Origin: Pseudomonas taetrolens
GTDB taxonomy: Bacteria; Pseudomonadota; Gammaproteobacteria; Pseudomonadales; Pseudomonadaceae
DNA: 64,000 bases
Direction: 5' to 3'
Assembly: GCF_900475285.1 (NCBI RefSeq)
Contig: NZ_LS483370.1
Span: forward strand, 3,362,001 to 3,426,000
Part shown: positions 36,776 to 45,813 of the stretch, one piece after another
How positions within the stretch are numbered: the stretch's first letter is position 1
Layout of the letters: each line of letters starts with the position of its first letter
Position numbers and translations under genes: made by a program
Notes under the pieces: model-generated
What the model was told of the DNA's origin: nothing
The model's database searches: none
What the model saw: the letters and a program-made list of their open reading frames with translations, nothing else

Positions 36776-38613
36776 TGCCTCTGCGTACATTGTTAAAACC
36801 GCTCTGTGGCCTGTTGCTGTCCAGCCTGGCCTGCATGGCGCTAGCGGCTCCGCAACATGCACTGACGCTGTATGACGAACCGCCGAAATACCCGGCCAAC
36901 TTCAAGCATGTCGACTACGTGAATCCGGACGCCCCCAAAGGCGGCACGTTCCGCAAGTCGGATTTCGGCAGTTTTGACAGCCTGAACCCCTTTATCAACA
37001 AGGGCGTTCCGGCGGCGGATATCGACCTGACTTTCGACACCCTCACCCGCCAGAGCCTTGATGAGCCCTTCACCGCGTATGGCCTGATCGCCGAGAAGAT
37101 TGAAAAAGCCCCGGACAACAGCTGGGTGCGTTTTTACCTGCGCCCTGAAGCCCACTTCAACGATGGGCACCCTATCCGTGCCGAAGACGTGGTGTTCAGT
37201 TTCAACACCCTGATGACCAATGGTTCGCCACTGTTCAAGGGCTATTACAGCGACGTCGACCAGGCCATCGCAGAAAGCCCGCTGCAAGTGAAGTTCACGT
37301 TCAAACACAACAAAAACCGCGAGCTGCCGCTGATCCTCGGCCAGCTTCCGGTGCTGCCCAAACACTGGTGGGAAACCCGTGAATTCGACAAAAGCAACCT
37401 GGAAATTCCTGTAGGGAGCGGTCCTTACAAGGTTGCAGAGATCAACCCCGGGCGTTCGATCCGCTATGAGCGCGACACCCACTACTGGGGCAAGGATCTG
37501 CCCATCAACAAGGGGCTGTTCAACTTTGATGCGATCACAGTCGATTACTTCCGTGACAACACCGTTGCACTGGAAGCACTCAAAGCCGGTCAGTTCGATT
37601 ATTGGTTCGAGATCAGCGCCAAAAACTGGGCCAGCGCTTACAACGTCCCGGCGGTGAATCAGGGCCGCTTGAAGAAAGAAGAAATCCGCAACGGCAACCC
37701 GACAGGCATGCAGGGTTTCGTGTTTAACCTGCGCAAACCAATGTTTCAGGATGTACGTGTGCGGGAGGCGCTCAGCCTGCTGTTCGACTTTGAATGGACC
37801 AACAAACAATTATTCAGCGGCGCCTACGCGCGTACCGGCAGTTATTTTGAAAACTCGGAGATGGCCGCCAAGGCACCTCCCACAGAAGCAGAGCTGGCCA
37901 TTCTGGAGCCTCTGCGCGGACAGATCCCCGACAAGGTCTTTACCGAAACCTTCGAGCCCAGCGTCACCGATGCCAGCGGCATGATTCGCGACCATCAGCG
38001 TCGCGCCTGGAAACTGCTGCAGGACGCGGGCTGGCGCATCGTCGACGACAAAATGGTGGATGCCCAGGGCAAGCCGGTCCAAATCGAGTTTCTGCTGGCA
38101 CAAACCGAGTTCGAACGGATCCTGCTTCCCTACAAGCGCAACCTCAGCGACCTGGGAATCGACTTGCAGATCCGCCGGGTCGACGTCTCCCAATACCTGA
38201 ACCGCCTTCGCTCGCGGGACTACGACATGATCGTCGGCAGTTTCCCGCAGTCCAACTCACCTGGCAGCGAACAGCGCGACTATTGGGAATCGCTGAGTAT
38301 CGATAAACCCGGGAGCCGCAATTTCATAGGTCTCAAGGACCCGGCCATTGATCAACTGACCGAAGGTTTGATCCACGCCGAATCGCGACAAAGCCTGATC
38401 AATCATGCCCGGGCGCTGGATCGCGTCTTGCAGTGGGGCTTCTACGTGGTACCCAACTGGCATATCAAAACCTGGCGTATCGCGTATTGGGATCACATCG
38501 CTCACCCATCGGTCACTCCGCTGTACGACATCGGCACCAACACCTGGTGGATAAAACCAGATGCGAAACCTGCCGCGCCGACTGACACCCCAAGTCCGAG
38601 CCAGGAGCATTAA
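36772..38613 (+). CDS. nppA2: Extracellular solute-binding protein 2 of the npp ABC transporter
   Basis: A 613-residue paralogue of the preceding gene, with signal peptide (about 1-23, LLLSSLACMALA-A). Both proteins share YPANFKHVDYVNPDAPKGG-type and YDIGTNTWWIKP / LGLSAWWIKP ends. Two SBPs for one permease pair is the arrangement of NppA1/NppA2 in P. aeruginosa. Start ATG 36772 overlaps the nppA1 stop, with GGAG upstream. Confidence 0.9.
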   Translation: MMPLRTLLKPLCGLLLSSLACMALAAPQHALTLYDEPPKYPANFKHVDYVNPDAPKGGTFRKSDFGSFDSLNPFINKGVPAADIDLTFDTLTRQSLDEPFTAYGLIAEKIEKAPDNSWVRFYLRPEAHFNDGHPIRAEDVVFSFNTLMTNGSPLFKGYYSDVDQAIAESPLQVKFTFKHNKNRELPLILGQLPVLPKHWWETREFDKSNLEIPVGSGPYKVAEINPGRSIRYERDTHYWGKDLPINKGLFNFDAITVDYFRDNTVALEALKAGQFDYWFEISAKNWASAYNVPAVNQGRLKKEEIRNGNPTGMQGFVFNLRKPMFQDVRVREALSLLFDFEWTNKQLFSGAYARTGSYFENSEMAAKAPPTEAELAILEPLRGQIPDKVFTETFEPSVTDASGMIRDHQRRAWKLLQDAGWRIVDDKMVDAQGKPVQIEFLLAQTEFERILLPYKRNLSDLGIDLQIRRVDVSQYLNRLRSRDYDMIVGSFPQSNSPGSEQRDYWESLSIDKPGSRNFIGLKDPAIDQLTEGLIHAESRQSLINHARALDRVLQWGFYVVPNWHIKTWRIAYWDHIAHPSVTPLYDIGTNTWWIKPDAKPAAPTDTPSPSQEH

Positions 38614-39687
38614 ATGCTGGCCTATATATTCAGGCGACTGCTGCTGATCATTCCGACGCTTTTCGGGATCCTCCTGATTAACTTCATTATCATTCAAGCG
38701 GCGCCTGGCGGCCCAGTGGAACAGATGATCGCCAAGCTCGAAGGCTTCGACGGAGCAACCAGCCGCATCGCAGGCGGCGGCTCTGAAGTCTCGGTGGCCG
38801 GCTCCAATTATCGGGGAGCGCAAGGGCTCGACCCGGAGCTGATTCACGAAATCGAAAAAATGTACGGCTTCGACAAATCAGCCCCCGAACGACTGTGGAT
38901 CATGATCAAGAACTACGCCCGACTGGACTTCGGCGAGAGTTTCTTCCGCGATGCAAAAGTCATCGACCTGATCAAGGAAAAGATGCCGGTGTCCATCTCC
39001 CTGGGACTGTGGAGCACCCTGATCATGTACCTGGTCTCGATTCCTCTGGGCATCGCCAAGGCAACACGACACGGCAGCCCTTTTGATGTCTGGACCAGCT
39101 CGGCGATCATCGTGGGGTATGCCATTCCAGCGTTCCTGTTCGCCATCCTGCTGATCGTGGTGTTTGCCGGCGGCAGTTATTTCGACTGGTTCCCGTTACG
39201 CGGCCTGACCTCCAACAACTTCGACGAGCTCAGCTGGAGCGGCAAGATCCTCGATTACTTCTGGCACCTGGTGCTGCCCGTGACCGCGCTGGTTATCGGC
39301 AACTTTGCGACCATGACCTTGCTCACCAAAAACAGCTTCCTGGACGAGATCAACAAGCAGTATGTGGTCACCGCCAAAGCCAAAGGACTCAGTAACAACC
39401 GCGTGCTCTACGGCCATGTTTTCCGCAACGCCATGCTGCTGGTCATCGCCGGCTTCCCGTCGGCTTTCATCGGCATTTTCTTTACCGGCTCATTGCTGGT
39501 CGAGGTCATATTCTCGCTGGACGGTTTAGGGCTGATGAGCTTCGAGGCCGCAATCAACCGTGATTATCCCGTGGTCTTTGGCACCCTGTTTATCTTCACG
39601 CTGCTCGGGTTGTTGGTGAAACTGATCGGTGATCTCTCATACACCCTGGTTGACCCGCGCATCGACTTTGAAAGCAGGGAGCATTGA
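38614..39687 (+). CDS. nppB: ABC transporter permease YejB/NppB
   Basis: A 357-residue inner-membrane permease of the oligopeptide (DppB/OppB) type with about six membrane segments. The N-terminus ([26 protein letters not shown]) is a first membrane segment, and the EAA loop region includes [32 protein letters not shown], the coupling helix to the ATPase. It starts directly after nppA2's stop and ends one base before nppC. Confidence 0.93.
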   Translation: MLAYIFRRLLLIIPTLFGILLINFIIIQAAPGGPVEQMIAKLEGFDGATSRIAGGGSEVSVAGSNYRGAQGLDPELIHEIEKMYGFDKSAPERLWIMIKNYARLDFGESFFRDAKVIDLIKEKMPVSISLGLWSTLIMYLVSIPLGIAKATRHGSPFDVWTSSAIIVGYAIPAFLFAILLIVVFAGGSYFDWFPLRGLTSNNFDELSWSGKILDYFWHLVLPVTALVIGNFATMTLLTKNSFLDEINKQYVVTAKAKGLSNNRVLYGHVFRNAMLLVIAGFPSAFIGIFFTGSLLVEVIFSLDGLGLMSFEAAINRDYPVVFGTLFIFTLLGLLVKLIGDLSYTLVDPRIDFESREH

Positions 39688-39688
39688 G

Positions 39689-40708
39689 ATGAAGCTATCG
39701 CCTCTGAATCGAAGACGCTTCGAGCGCTTCAAGCAAAACAAGCGTGGCTGGTGGTCACTGTGGATCTTTCTGGTGCTGTTCGGACTAAGCCTGGGGGCTG
39801 AGTTGATCGCCAACGATAAGCCACTGGTCATCCATTACGACGGCGACTGGTATTTTCCCGCCCTCAAGCGCTACCCCGAGACAGATTTTGGCGGCGAGTT
39901 CCCCCTCGAAGCCAACTACAAAAGTCCGTATATCCGTGAATTGCTGGCCAAAAAAGATGCCCTGGTCATTTGGCCGCCCATCCCCTACAGCTACCAGAGC
40001 ATCAACTACGACCTGAAAGTGCCCGCCCCCGCACCGCCTTCGGCGGAAAACTGGCTGGGGACCGATGATCAGGGGCGCGATGTTCTGGCCCGGGTCATCT
40101 ACGGCTTCAGGATCTCGGTGCTGTTCGCGCTGACCCTGACCCTCCTGAGCTCGGTCATTGGCGTCATTGCTGGCGCGCTCCAGGGTTTTTATGGCGGCTG
40201 GGTCGATCTTGTCGGCCAGCGCTTTCTTGAGATCTGGTCAGGCTTGCCCGTGCTTTACCTGCTGATCATTCTGGCCAGCTTTGTCCAGCCCAACTTTTGG
40301 TGGCTGCTGGGGATCATGCTGCTGTTCTCGTGGATGAGCCTCGTAGACGTGGTGCGGGCCGAGTTCCTGCGTGGGCGCAACCTGGAATATGTGCGGGCTG
40401 CCCGCGCCCTGGGCATGCAAAACATGGCGATCATGTACCGCCACATTTTGCCCAACGCCATGGTTTCAACCATGACCTTCATGCCGTTTATTTTGACCGG
40501 GGCGATCGGCACGCTCACGGCCCTCGACTTTTTGGGTTTCGGTCTACCGCCGGGTGCGCCCTCGCTGGGTGAGCTGGTCGCCCAGGGTAAATCCAACCTG
40601 CAAGCGCCCTGGCTGGGGATGAGCGCCTTCGCGGTGCTGGCGATAATGCTTAGCCTGCTGGTATTTATCGGTGAGTCCGCTCGCGATGCCTTCGACCCGA
40701 GGAAATGA
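39689..40708 (+). CDS. nppC: ABC transporter permease YejE/NppC
   Basis: A 339-residue permease of the DppC/OppC type. The cytosolic N-terminus (FERFKQNKRGWWSL) leads into the first membrane segment. A large periplasmic loop (about 50-140) and the EAA segment (EYVRAARALGMQNMAIMYRHILPNAM) follow. It starts two bases after nppB and ends one base before nppD. Confidence 0.93.
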   Translation: MKLSPLNRRRFERFKQNKRGWWSLWIFLVLFGLSLGAELIANDKPLVIHYDGDWYFPALKRYPETDFGGEFPLEANYKSPYIRELLAKKDALVIWPPIPYSYQSINYDLKVPAPAPPSAENWLGTDDQGRDVLARVIYGFRISVLFALTLTLLSSVIGVIAGALQGFYGGWVDLVGQRFLEIWSGLPVLYLLIILASFVQPNFWWLLGIMLLFSWMSLVDVVRAEFLRGRNLEYVRAARALGMQNMAIMYRHILPNAMVSTMTFMPFILTGAIGTLTALDFLGFGLPPGAPSLGELVAQGKSNLQAPWLGMSAFAVLAIMLSLLVFIGESARDAFDPRK

Positions 40709-40709
40709 G

Positions 40710-42320
40710 ATGACGCAGGACAACCTGATCGAAGTGCGCGATCTCTCTGTTGAGTTTGCAGGCGATGGAAAACCGCAGCGCGTGGTGCAAGGCATCAGTT
40801 TTGATATCAAGCGCGGGGAAACGCTCGCGCTGGTTGGCGAAAGCGGCTCGGGTAAATCGGTCACCGCACACTCTATCCTGAGATTGCTGCCCTACCCCAT
40901 CGCCCGCCATCCGAGCGGCAGCATCCTGTATTCGGGACACGACCTGCTGACCCTGAACGAGAAAAAACTGCGGCATATTCGTGGCAACCGGATTGCGATG
41001 ATTTTTCAAGAACCCATGACCTCACTGAACCCCTTGCACTGCATTGAGAAGCAAATCAATGAAGTTCTCGGGATTCACAAAGGGCTCACGGGCAAGGCGG
41101 CCACACGCCGCACCCTGGAGCTTCTCGAGCTGGTCGGCATACCGGAACCTGCAAAACGTCTCAAGGCATTGCCACACGAGCTCTCAGGCGGCCAGAGACA
41201 GCGAGTCATGATCGCCATGGCCCTGGCCAACGAACCTGAGCTGTTGATTGCCGACGAACCGACCACGGCGCTGGACGTAACGGTCCAGCTGAAAATTCTC
41301 GATTTATTGAAAGATCTGCAAGCCCGGCTGGGCATGTCATTGCTACTGATCAGTCACGATTTGAACCTTGTTCGACGAATTGCCCACCGAGTATGTGTCA
41401 TGCAGCGCGGTTGCATCGTCGAACAAGCATCGTGCGAACAGTTGTTCCGTTCGCCGCAACATCCCTACACGCGGGAACTGCTCAGTGCAGAGCCCAGTGG
41501 AGGCCCCGCCAGCACTGTTGCCGGGCCACCCTTGCTGGACGTCGAGGACTTGAAAGTCTGGTTCCCGATCAAAAAAGGGCTGTTGCGCAAGACGGTCGAC
41601 CATGTGAAGGCCGTCGACGGCATCAACTTCAGCCTTCCACGTGGGCAAACCTTGGGTATCGTGGGAGAAAGCGGCTCAGGAAAATCGACCCTGGGCCTGG
41701 CAATTTTGCGCTTGATTGCCAGCAAGGGCTCGATCCGTTTTGGAGACAAACGATTAGACTGTTTGTCGCAGCAAGAAGTCAGACCGCTGCGACGGGAAAT
41801 GCAGGTGGTGTTCCAGGACCCTTTCGGCAGCCTCAGCCCACGCATGAGCGTGAGCGAGATTGTCGGTGAAGGCTTGCGTATTCACCGTATGGGCACCGCC
41901 CAGGAGCAAGAAACCGCTATTATTGAAGCCTTGCGAGAAGTAGGCCTGGATCCGGAAACCCGGCACCGCTACCCTCACGAGTTTTCAGGCGGACAACGGC
42001 AAAGAATCGCCATTGCCCGCGCATTGGTGTTAAAGCCGGCGTTGATTTTGCTGGACGAGCCAACGTCAGCGTTGGACCGGACCGTACAACGTCAGGTAGT
42101 CGAGCTGTTGCGCTCACTGCAAGCCAAGTACAACCTGACATATTTGTTTATCAGCCATGATCTGGCGGTAGTCAAAGCGCTGAGCCACCAATTGATGGTG
42201 GTCAAGCATGGCCAAGTGGTCGAACAGGGTGAAGCGCAAAATATCTTTGCCTCACCGCAACATCCATATACACAACAGCTGCTGGAAGCCGCCTTTTTGG
42301 CACCAGTGGCTGTCGATTAA
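40710..42320 (+). CDS. nppD: ABC transporter ATP-binding protein YejF/NppD (two nucleotide-binding domains)
   Basis: A 536-residue fusion of two ABC ATPase domains. Walker A is present in both halves ([10 protein letters not shown] and [10 protein letters not shown]), as are the signature motifs ([26 protein letters not shown]) and Walker B ([26 protein letters not shown]). A full transporter needs both sites. ATG 40710 has GAGG upstream; other in-frame starts lie in nppC. The npp operon ends here, 19 bases before fabI. Confidence 0.93.
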   Translation: MTQDNLIEVRDLSVEFAGDGKPQRVVQGISFDIKRGETLALVGESGSGKSVTAHSILRLLPYPIARHPSGSILYSGHDLLTLNEKKLRHIRGNRIAMIFQEPMTSLNPLHCIEKQINEVLGIHKGLTGKAATRRTLELLELVGIPEPAKRLKALPHELSGGQRQRVMIAMALANEPELLIADEPTTALDVTVQLKILDLLKDLQARLGMSLLLISHDLNLVRRIAHRVCVMQRGCIVEQASCEQLFRSPQHPYTRELLSAEPSGGPASTVAGPPLLDVEDLKVWFPIKKGLLRKTVDHVKAVDGINFSLPRGQTLGIVGESGSGKSTLGLAILRLIASKGSIRFGDKRLDCLSQQEVRPLRREMQVVFQDPFGSLSPRMSVSEIVGEGLRIHRMGTAQEQETAIIEALREVGLDPETRHRYPHEFSGGQRQRIAIARALVLKPALILLDEPTSALDRTVQRQVVELLRSLQAKYNLTYLFISHDLAVVKALSHQLMVVKHGQVVEQGEAQNIFASPQHPYTQQLLEAAFLAPVAVD

Positions 42321-42339
42321 CCTGATAGAGGAACAACAC

Positions 42340-43134
42340 ATGGGTTTTCTCGCCGGTAAGCGCGTCCTGATCGTCGGTGTCGCTAGCAAATTGTCCATCG
42401 CTTCTGGCATTGCTGCCGCCATGCACCGTGAAGGCGCCGAACTTGCCTTCACTTATCAGAACGAAAAGCTTAAAGGCCGCGTTGAAGAGTTCGCTGCAGG
42501 TTGGGGCTCCAGCCCTGAACTGTGCTTCCCTTGCGACGTTGCCAGCGATGAAGAAATCGCCAAGGTTTTCGAAGAACTGAGCAAAAAGTGGGATGGCCTG
42601 GACTGCATCGTTCACTCTGTAGGCTTCGCTCCGGGCGACCAACTGGACGGTGACTTCACTGACGCCACCACCCGTGAAGGTTTCCGCATTGCTCACGACA
42701 TCAGCGCCTACAGCTTCGTGGCCCTGGCCAAAGCTGGCCGCCCGATGATGAAAGGCCGCAACGGTAGCCTGCTGACCCTGTCCTACCTGGGCGCAGAGCG
42801 CACCATGCCTAACTACAACGTGATGGGCATGGCCAAGGCCAGCCTGGAAGCCGGTGTACGTTACCTGGCAGGCAGCCTGGGCCCTGAAGGCACACGCGTT
42901 AACTGCGTATCGGCAGGTCCGATCCGCACACTGGCAGCGTCCGGGATCAAGAACTTCCGCAAAATGCTGGCGGCCAACGAAGCACAAACGCCTCTGCGCC
43001 GTAACGTCACCATCGACGAAGTCGGCAATGCCGGCGCCTTCCTGTGCTCGGACCTGGCGTCTGGCATCAGCGGCGAAATCATGTACGTAGACGGCGGTTT
43101 CAACACCACCGCAATGGGCAACATCGAAGAGTAA
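42340..43134 (+). CDS. fabI: Enoyl-[acyl-carrier-protein] reductase (NADH), FabI
   Basis: A 264-residue short-chain-dehydrogenase-like enzyme that reduces enoyl-ACP in fatty-acid synthesis, the triclosan target. [16 protein letters not shown] is the coenzyme-binding part, and [22 protein letters not shown] contains the catalytic Tyr-x6-Lys. The length fits FabI rather than FabV or FabK. It follows nppD by 19 bases and may be read from its own promoter too. A strong terminator follows. Confidence 0.96.
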   Translation: MGFLAGKRVLIVGVASKLSIASGIAAAMHREGAELAFTYQNEKLKGRVEEFAAGWGSSPELCFPCDVASDEEIAKVFEELSKKWDGLDCIVHSVGFAPGDQLDGDFTDATTREGFRIAHDISAYSFVALAKAGRPMMKGRNGSLLTLSYLGAERTMPNYNVMGMAKASLEAGVRYLAGSLGPEGTRVNCVSAGPIRTLAASGIKNFRKMLAANEAQTPLRRNVTIDEVGNAGAFLCSDLASGISGEIMYVDGGFNTTAMGNIEE

Positions 43135-43158
43135 GCACTTCGTCATCGTTACCCAATA

Positions 43159-43191
43159 ACGCCCGGTGCATTGATTGCATCGGGCGTTTTT
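43159..43191 (+). terminator. fabI terminator
   Basis: ACGCCCGGTGCA, a TTGA loop and TTGCATCGGGCGT, followed by T-run. Confidence 0.85.
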
Positions 43192-43238
43192 CGTTCTGAT
43201 GCCCAAGGACTCCCCGCCGGGGCTACTTTACCGCCCAT

Positions 43239-43271
43239 AAAAAATGGCCGCTCAATGAGCGGCCATTTTTA
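43239..43271. terminator. Bidirectional terminator between fabI and ppiD
   Basis: AAAAATGGCCGCTCA pairs with TGAGCGGCCATTTTT, a long perfect stem with A/T runs on both sides. Confidence 0.85.
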
Positions 43272-43290
43272 GTGAGGCTACGAAGAACGC

Positions 43291-45162
43291 TTAGTAGCGC
43301 TCGACCTTGGCCTCGTTTTCCAGCTGCTTGCGGTAGGCTGCAAAGTCTTGCTGGCCAGCACGCGAAGCGAGGAAGCGGCGATAGGACGCTTTCTCTTCTT
43401 CGGTGGGTTGCGCGGAATCGTTAACGCCATTCAAACGCAACACGACAACACTGCCATCGGCCAAGGTCACACTGCCAAACGTCGGCTTGTCCTTGGATTC
43501 AGGTCTGGCCATGCGGAACACGGCTTGCAGGACAGCAGGATCGATACCTTCCTGGCTCCGGGCAACCGCTTCTTGCGCCTTCCACGACTGACCATCGACC
43601 GGCTGATTCAACGGCAGCTTGCCATCGCGCAGTCCTTTGATGATGTCTTCAGCCCTGGTCTTGGCAGCAGCACTTGCATGCTCCTTGACCAGTTGCGCAC
43701 TAATGCTCGAGGCAACGGCTTCCAGAGGCAACTGCTCAGGCTTGCGGTGCTCCTTGACGCGCAATACAACCACGGTCTCGGGATCGAGTTCGATGGCAGT
43801 GCTGTTCGCACCCTCATCCATCACTTCAGTGCTGAATGCAGCCTGGATCACAGCACGATTGGCCGTAATGCCATCACCACCCTCTCGACCAAATGGCTCA
43901 GAGGTATGCACAGTCAGCTTCAACTCCTGGGCAGGCTGGGCCAGATCCGATGCTTCAAAAGCCGAATCCTCAAGCTGCTTGGTCGCGTCAACGAAGCTGC
44001 GCTCAACCTGTTGAGTTTTCAGATCACGCGTCAGCTTGTCTTTCAAACTGGCGAAGCTCGGCACCTCAGGTGCTTCAACACCCAGCAGCTTGATCAGGTG
44101 ATAACCGAAGCTGGTACGCACCGGTTCGGAAACCTGATCCTTGTTCAGAGCATAGAGCGCTGTTTCGAACACCGGATCATAGACACCCTGACCCGCGAAG
44201 CCCAGATCGCCGCCATTGGCAGCCGAACCCGGATCCTGGGAGAATTCCTTGGCCAATGCCTCGAAGCTTTCGCCCTTGGCCAATCGCTGCTGAATCTCGG
44301 CGATCTTCGTTTTGGCCTGCTCGTCGCTGACCTTGTCGTTGACTTCGATCAGAATGTGCGCAGCACGACGTTGTTCTGCCAGGTTGGCAATTTCTTTCTG
44401 ATAAAGCGCTTGCAGCTCATCATCTTTGACAGCCACCTGATCAAAGAATGCCGACTTCTTCAATTCGATGTAGTCGATCACGACCTGATCCGGCGTCATG
44501 AACTCTTTGGCATGCTCGTCGTAGTAGGCCTTGATTTCGTCGTCGCTGAGTTTCACCGCGGCCGGGTCGGCCTTGATGTTCAGAGAAGCGAAATCACGGG
44601 TTTGCTTTTCAAGACGGGCAAATGCATTCACCTGCTCATCGGTCACAAAGCCGCTGCCGGCCAAACCGGCGCGTAGCTGACCGATCAGCATTTCCTGTCC
44701 CAGCATGTCGCGGAACTGCAGACGGCCGTAGCCCAGCTGACGAATCACCTGATCGAAACGCTCAGGGCTGAACTTGCCATCTTCCTGAAACTCAGGAGTC
44801 AGCAGAATCACTTGATCCAGTGCCGCCTCGGAGAAGGAGAACTTCGCTTCATTGGCGCCTTGCAGCAACAGCTTGCGATCGATCAACCCCTTGAGGGCCG
44901 CTTCGCGCAGCATCTTCTCATCCAGCAGAGAAGCGTCGAAATCCTTGCCCAACTGCTGCATCAACTGACGACGTTGCATGTCGACGGCCTGGCTCAGTTC
45001 GGTCTGAGTGATTTCTTCACCGTTTACCTTGGCGGCATCCTGGCTGGTAGAGGTGGCTTGGAAAATGGCATCGAAACCTGTCAACGCCATTAACGCGACG
45101 ATGACTCCGATGATGGTCTTGGCAATCCAACCTTGTGAATTGTCCCTGATATTTTGCAGCAT
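43291..45162 (-). CDS. ppiD: Periplasmic chaperone PpiD
   Basis: A 623-residue membrane-anchored periplasmic chaperone. Residues about 12-32 form the single membrane segment (WIAKTIIGVIVALMALTGF), followed by a SurA-like N-terminal chaperone part, a parvulin domain (about 260-360, AAHILIEVNDKVSDEQAK and GGDLGFAGQGVYDPVFE) and a C-terminal domain. Known PpiD proteins mainly act as chaperones at the Sec translocon. ATG 45162 has GGGGGAAG upstream. Confidence 0.93.
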   Translation of the reverse strand: MLQNIRDNSQGWIAKTIIGVIVALMALTGFDAIFQATSTSQDAAKVNGEEITQTELSQAVDMQRRQLMQQLGKDFDASLLDEKMLREAALKGLIDRKLLLQGANEAKFSFSEAALDQVILLTPEFQEDGKFSPERFDQVIRQLGYGRLQFRDMLGQEMLIGQLRAGLAGSGFVTDEQVNAFARLEKQTRDFASLNIKADPAAVKLSDDEIKAYYDEHAKEFMTPDQVVIDYIELKKSAFFDQVAVKDDELQALYQKEIANLAEQRRAAHILIEVNDKVSDEQAKTKIAEIQQRLAKGESFEALAKEFSQDPGSAANGGDLGFAGQGVYDPVFETALYALNKDQVSEPVRTSFGYHLIKLLGVEAPEVPSFASLKDKLTRDLKTQQVERSFVDATKQLEDSAFEASDLAQPAQELKLTVHTSEPFGREGGDGITANRAVIQAAFSTEVMDEGANSTAIELDPETVVVLRVKEHRKPEQLPLEAVASSISAQLVKEHASAAAKTRAEDIIKGLRDGKLPLNQPVDGQSWKAQEAVARSQEGIDPAVLQAVFRMARPESKDKPTFGSVTLADGSVVVLRLNGVNDSAQPTEEEKASYRRFLASRAGQQDFAAYRKQLENEAKVERY

Positions 45163-45230
45163 GCTTCCCCCAGAAACGGTCTTACGTAATGAACAACCGT
45201 GGAGCGTGGGTAGAGTCCGGATAGAAGAAA

Positions 45231-45250
45231 GGCGCATCCGAGGATGCGCC
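45231..45250 (-). terminator. Terminator of the tRNA-Asp-like gene
   Basis: GGCGCATCC-TC-GGATGCGCC on the minus strand, followed by TTTCTTCT. It lies 11 bases after the tRNA-like 3' end. Confidence 0.75.
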
Positions 45251-45260
45251 TTCTCGTAAC

Positions 45261-45337
45261 TGGCGGAGCGGACCGGGCTCGAACCCGCGACCCCCGGCGT
45301 AACACGACGATGTCATCATCGACGGTACTACCGCTCC
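45261..45337 (-). pseudogene. Degenerate tRNA-Asp-like gene with Asn-type anticodon GTT
   Basis: 77 bases on the minus strand, the length of Pseudomonas tRNA-Asp. The acceptor stem (GGAGCGG/CCGCTCC), G73, an encoded CCA, the variable loop and most of the T arm match tRNA-Asp. The D stem has two mismatches, the conserved GG of the D loop is GA, the anticodon stem has one mismatch, the T stem one, and the anticodon is GTT (Asn), not GTC. It has its own terminator downstream. It is either a decaying tRNA-Asp copy or an odd tRNA with another role; I favour decay. An intact tRNA-Asp must exist elsewhere. Confidence 0.75.
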
Positions 45338-45391
45338 GCTGCCAAGCCTGGCGTGCGCCTGACCCGGTTGGGTAAAAGGTGTTACAGAAAC

Positions 45392-45664
45392 TTAGTTAAC
45401 CGCTTCTTTCAGTGCTTTGCCGGCTTTGAAACCAGGCTTTTTAGCAGCAGGAATTTCCAGCGTTTTACCGGTCTGTGGGTTACGACCAGTACGAGCAGGA
45501 CGATCGGTTACAGAGAAAGTACCAAAGCCAACCAGTACCACAGAGTCGCCAGCCTTAAGAGCACCAGTGACGGATTCGATTACTGCGTCCAGTGCACGAC
45601 CAGCTGCAGCTTTCGGGATATCAGCAGATGCAGCGATAGCATCAATCAGTTCCGACTTGTTCAC
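45392..45664 (-). CDS. hupB: DNA-binding protein HU-beta
   Basis: A 90-residue HU protein ([25 protein letters not shown], then [38 protein letters not shown]). The arm motif [12 protein letters not shown] intercalates into the minor groove in known HU proteins. The order lon-hupB-ppiD is the standard gammaproteobacterial context. Nucleoid-associated, homo- or heterodimeric. Confidence 0.97.
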   Translation of the reverse strand: MNKSELIDAIAASADIPKAAAGRALDAVIESVTGALKAGDSVVLVGFGTFSVTDRPARTGRNPQTGKTLEIPAAKKPGFKAGKALKEAVN

Positions 45665-45813
45665 TCTAAGTCCCCTTATATCTGTTTGAGTATGTTTCTA
45701 AAGTTTTTTTGGTGAAAGCAAAACGATTGCTGAAGCACTTATTGACACTTATAGAGCCGCTTTATAACAAGGGCTCTAAAAAGCGTCAAGAAAGCACATC
45801 AGGCAAATCCGTA

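Noticed and set aside
42202..43206. 334-codon frame antisense to fabI
   Set aside because: Shadow of fabI. The plus-strand product has the FabI catalytic Tyr/Lys motif.
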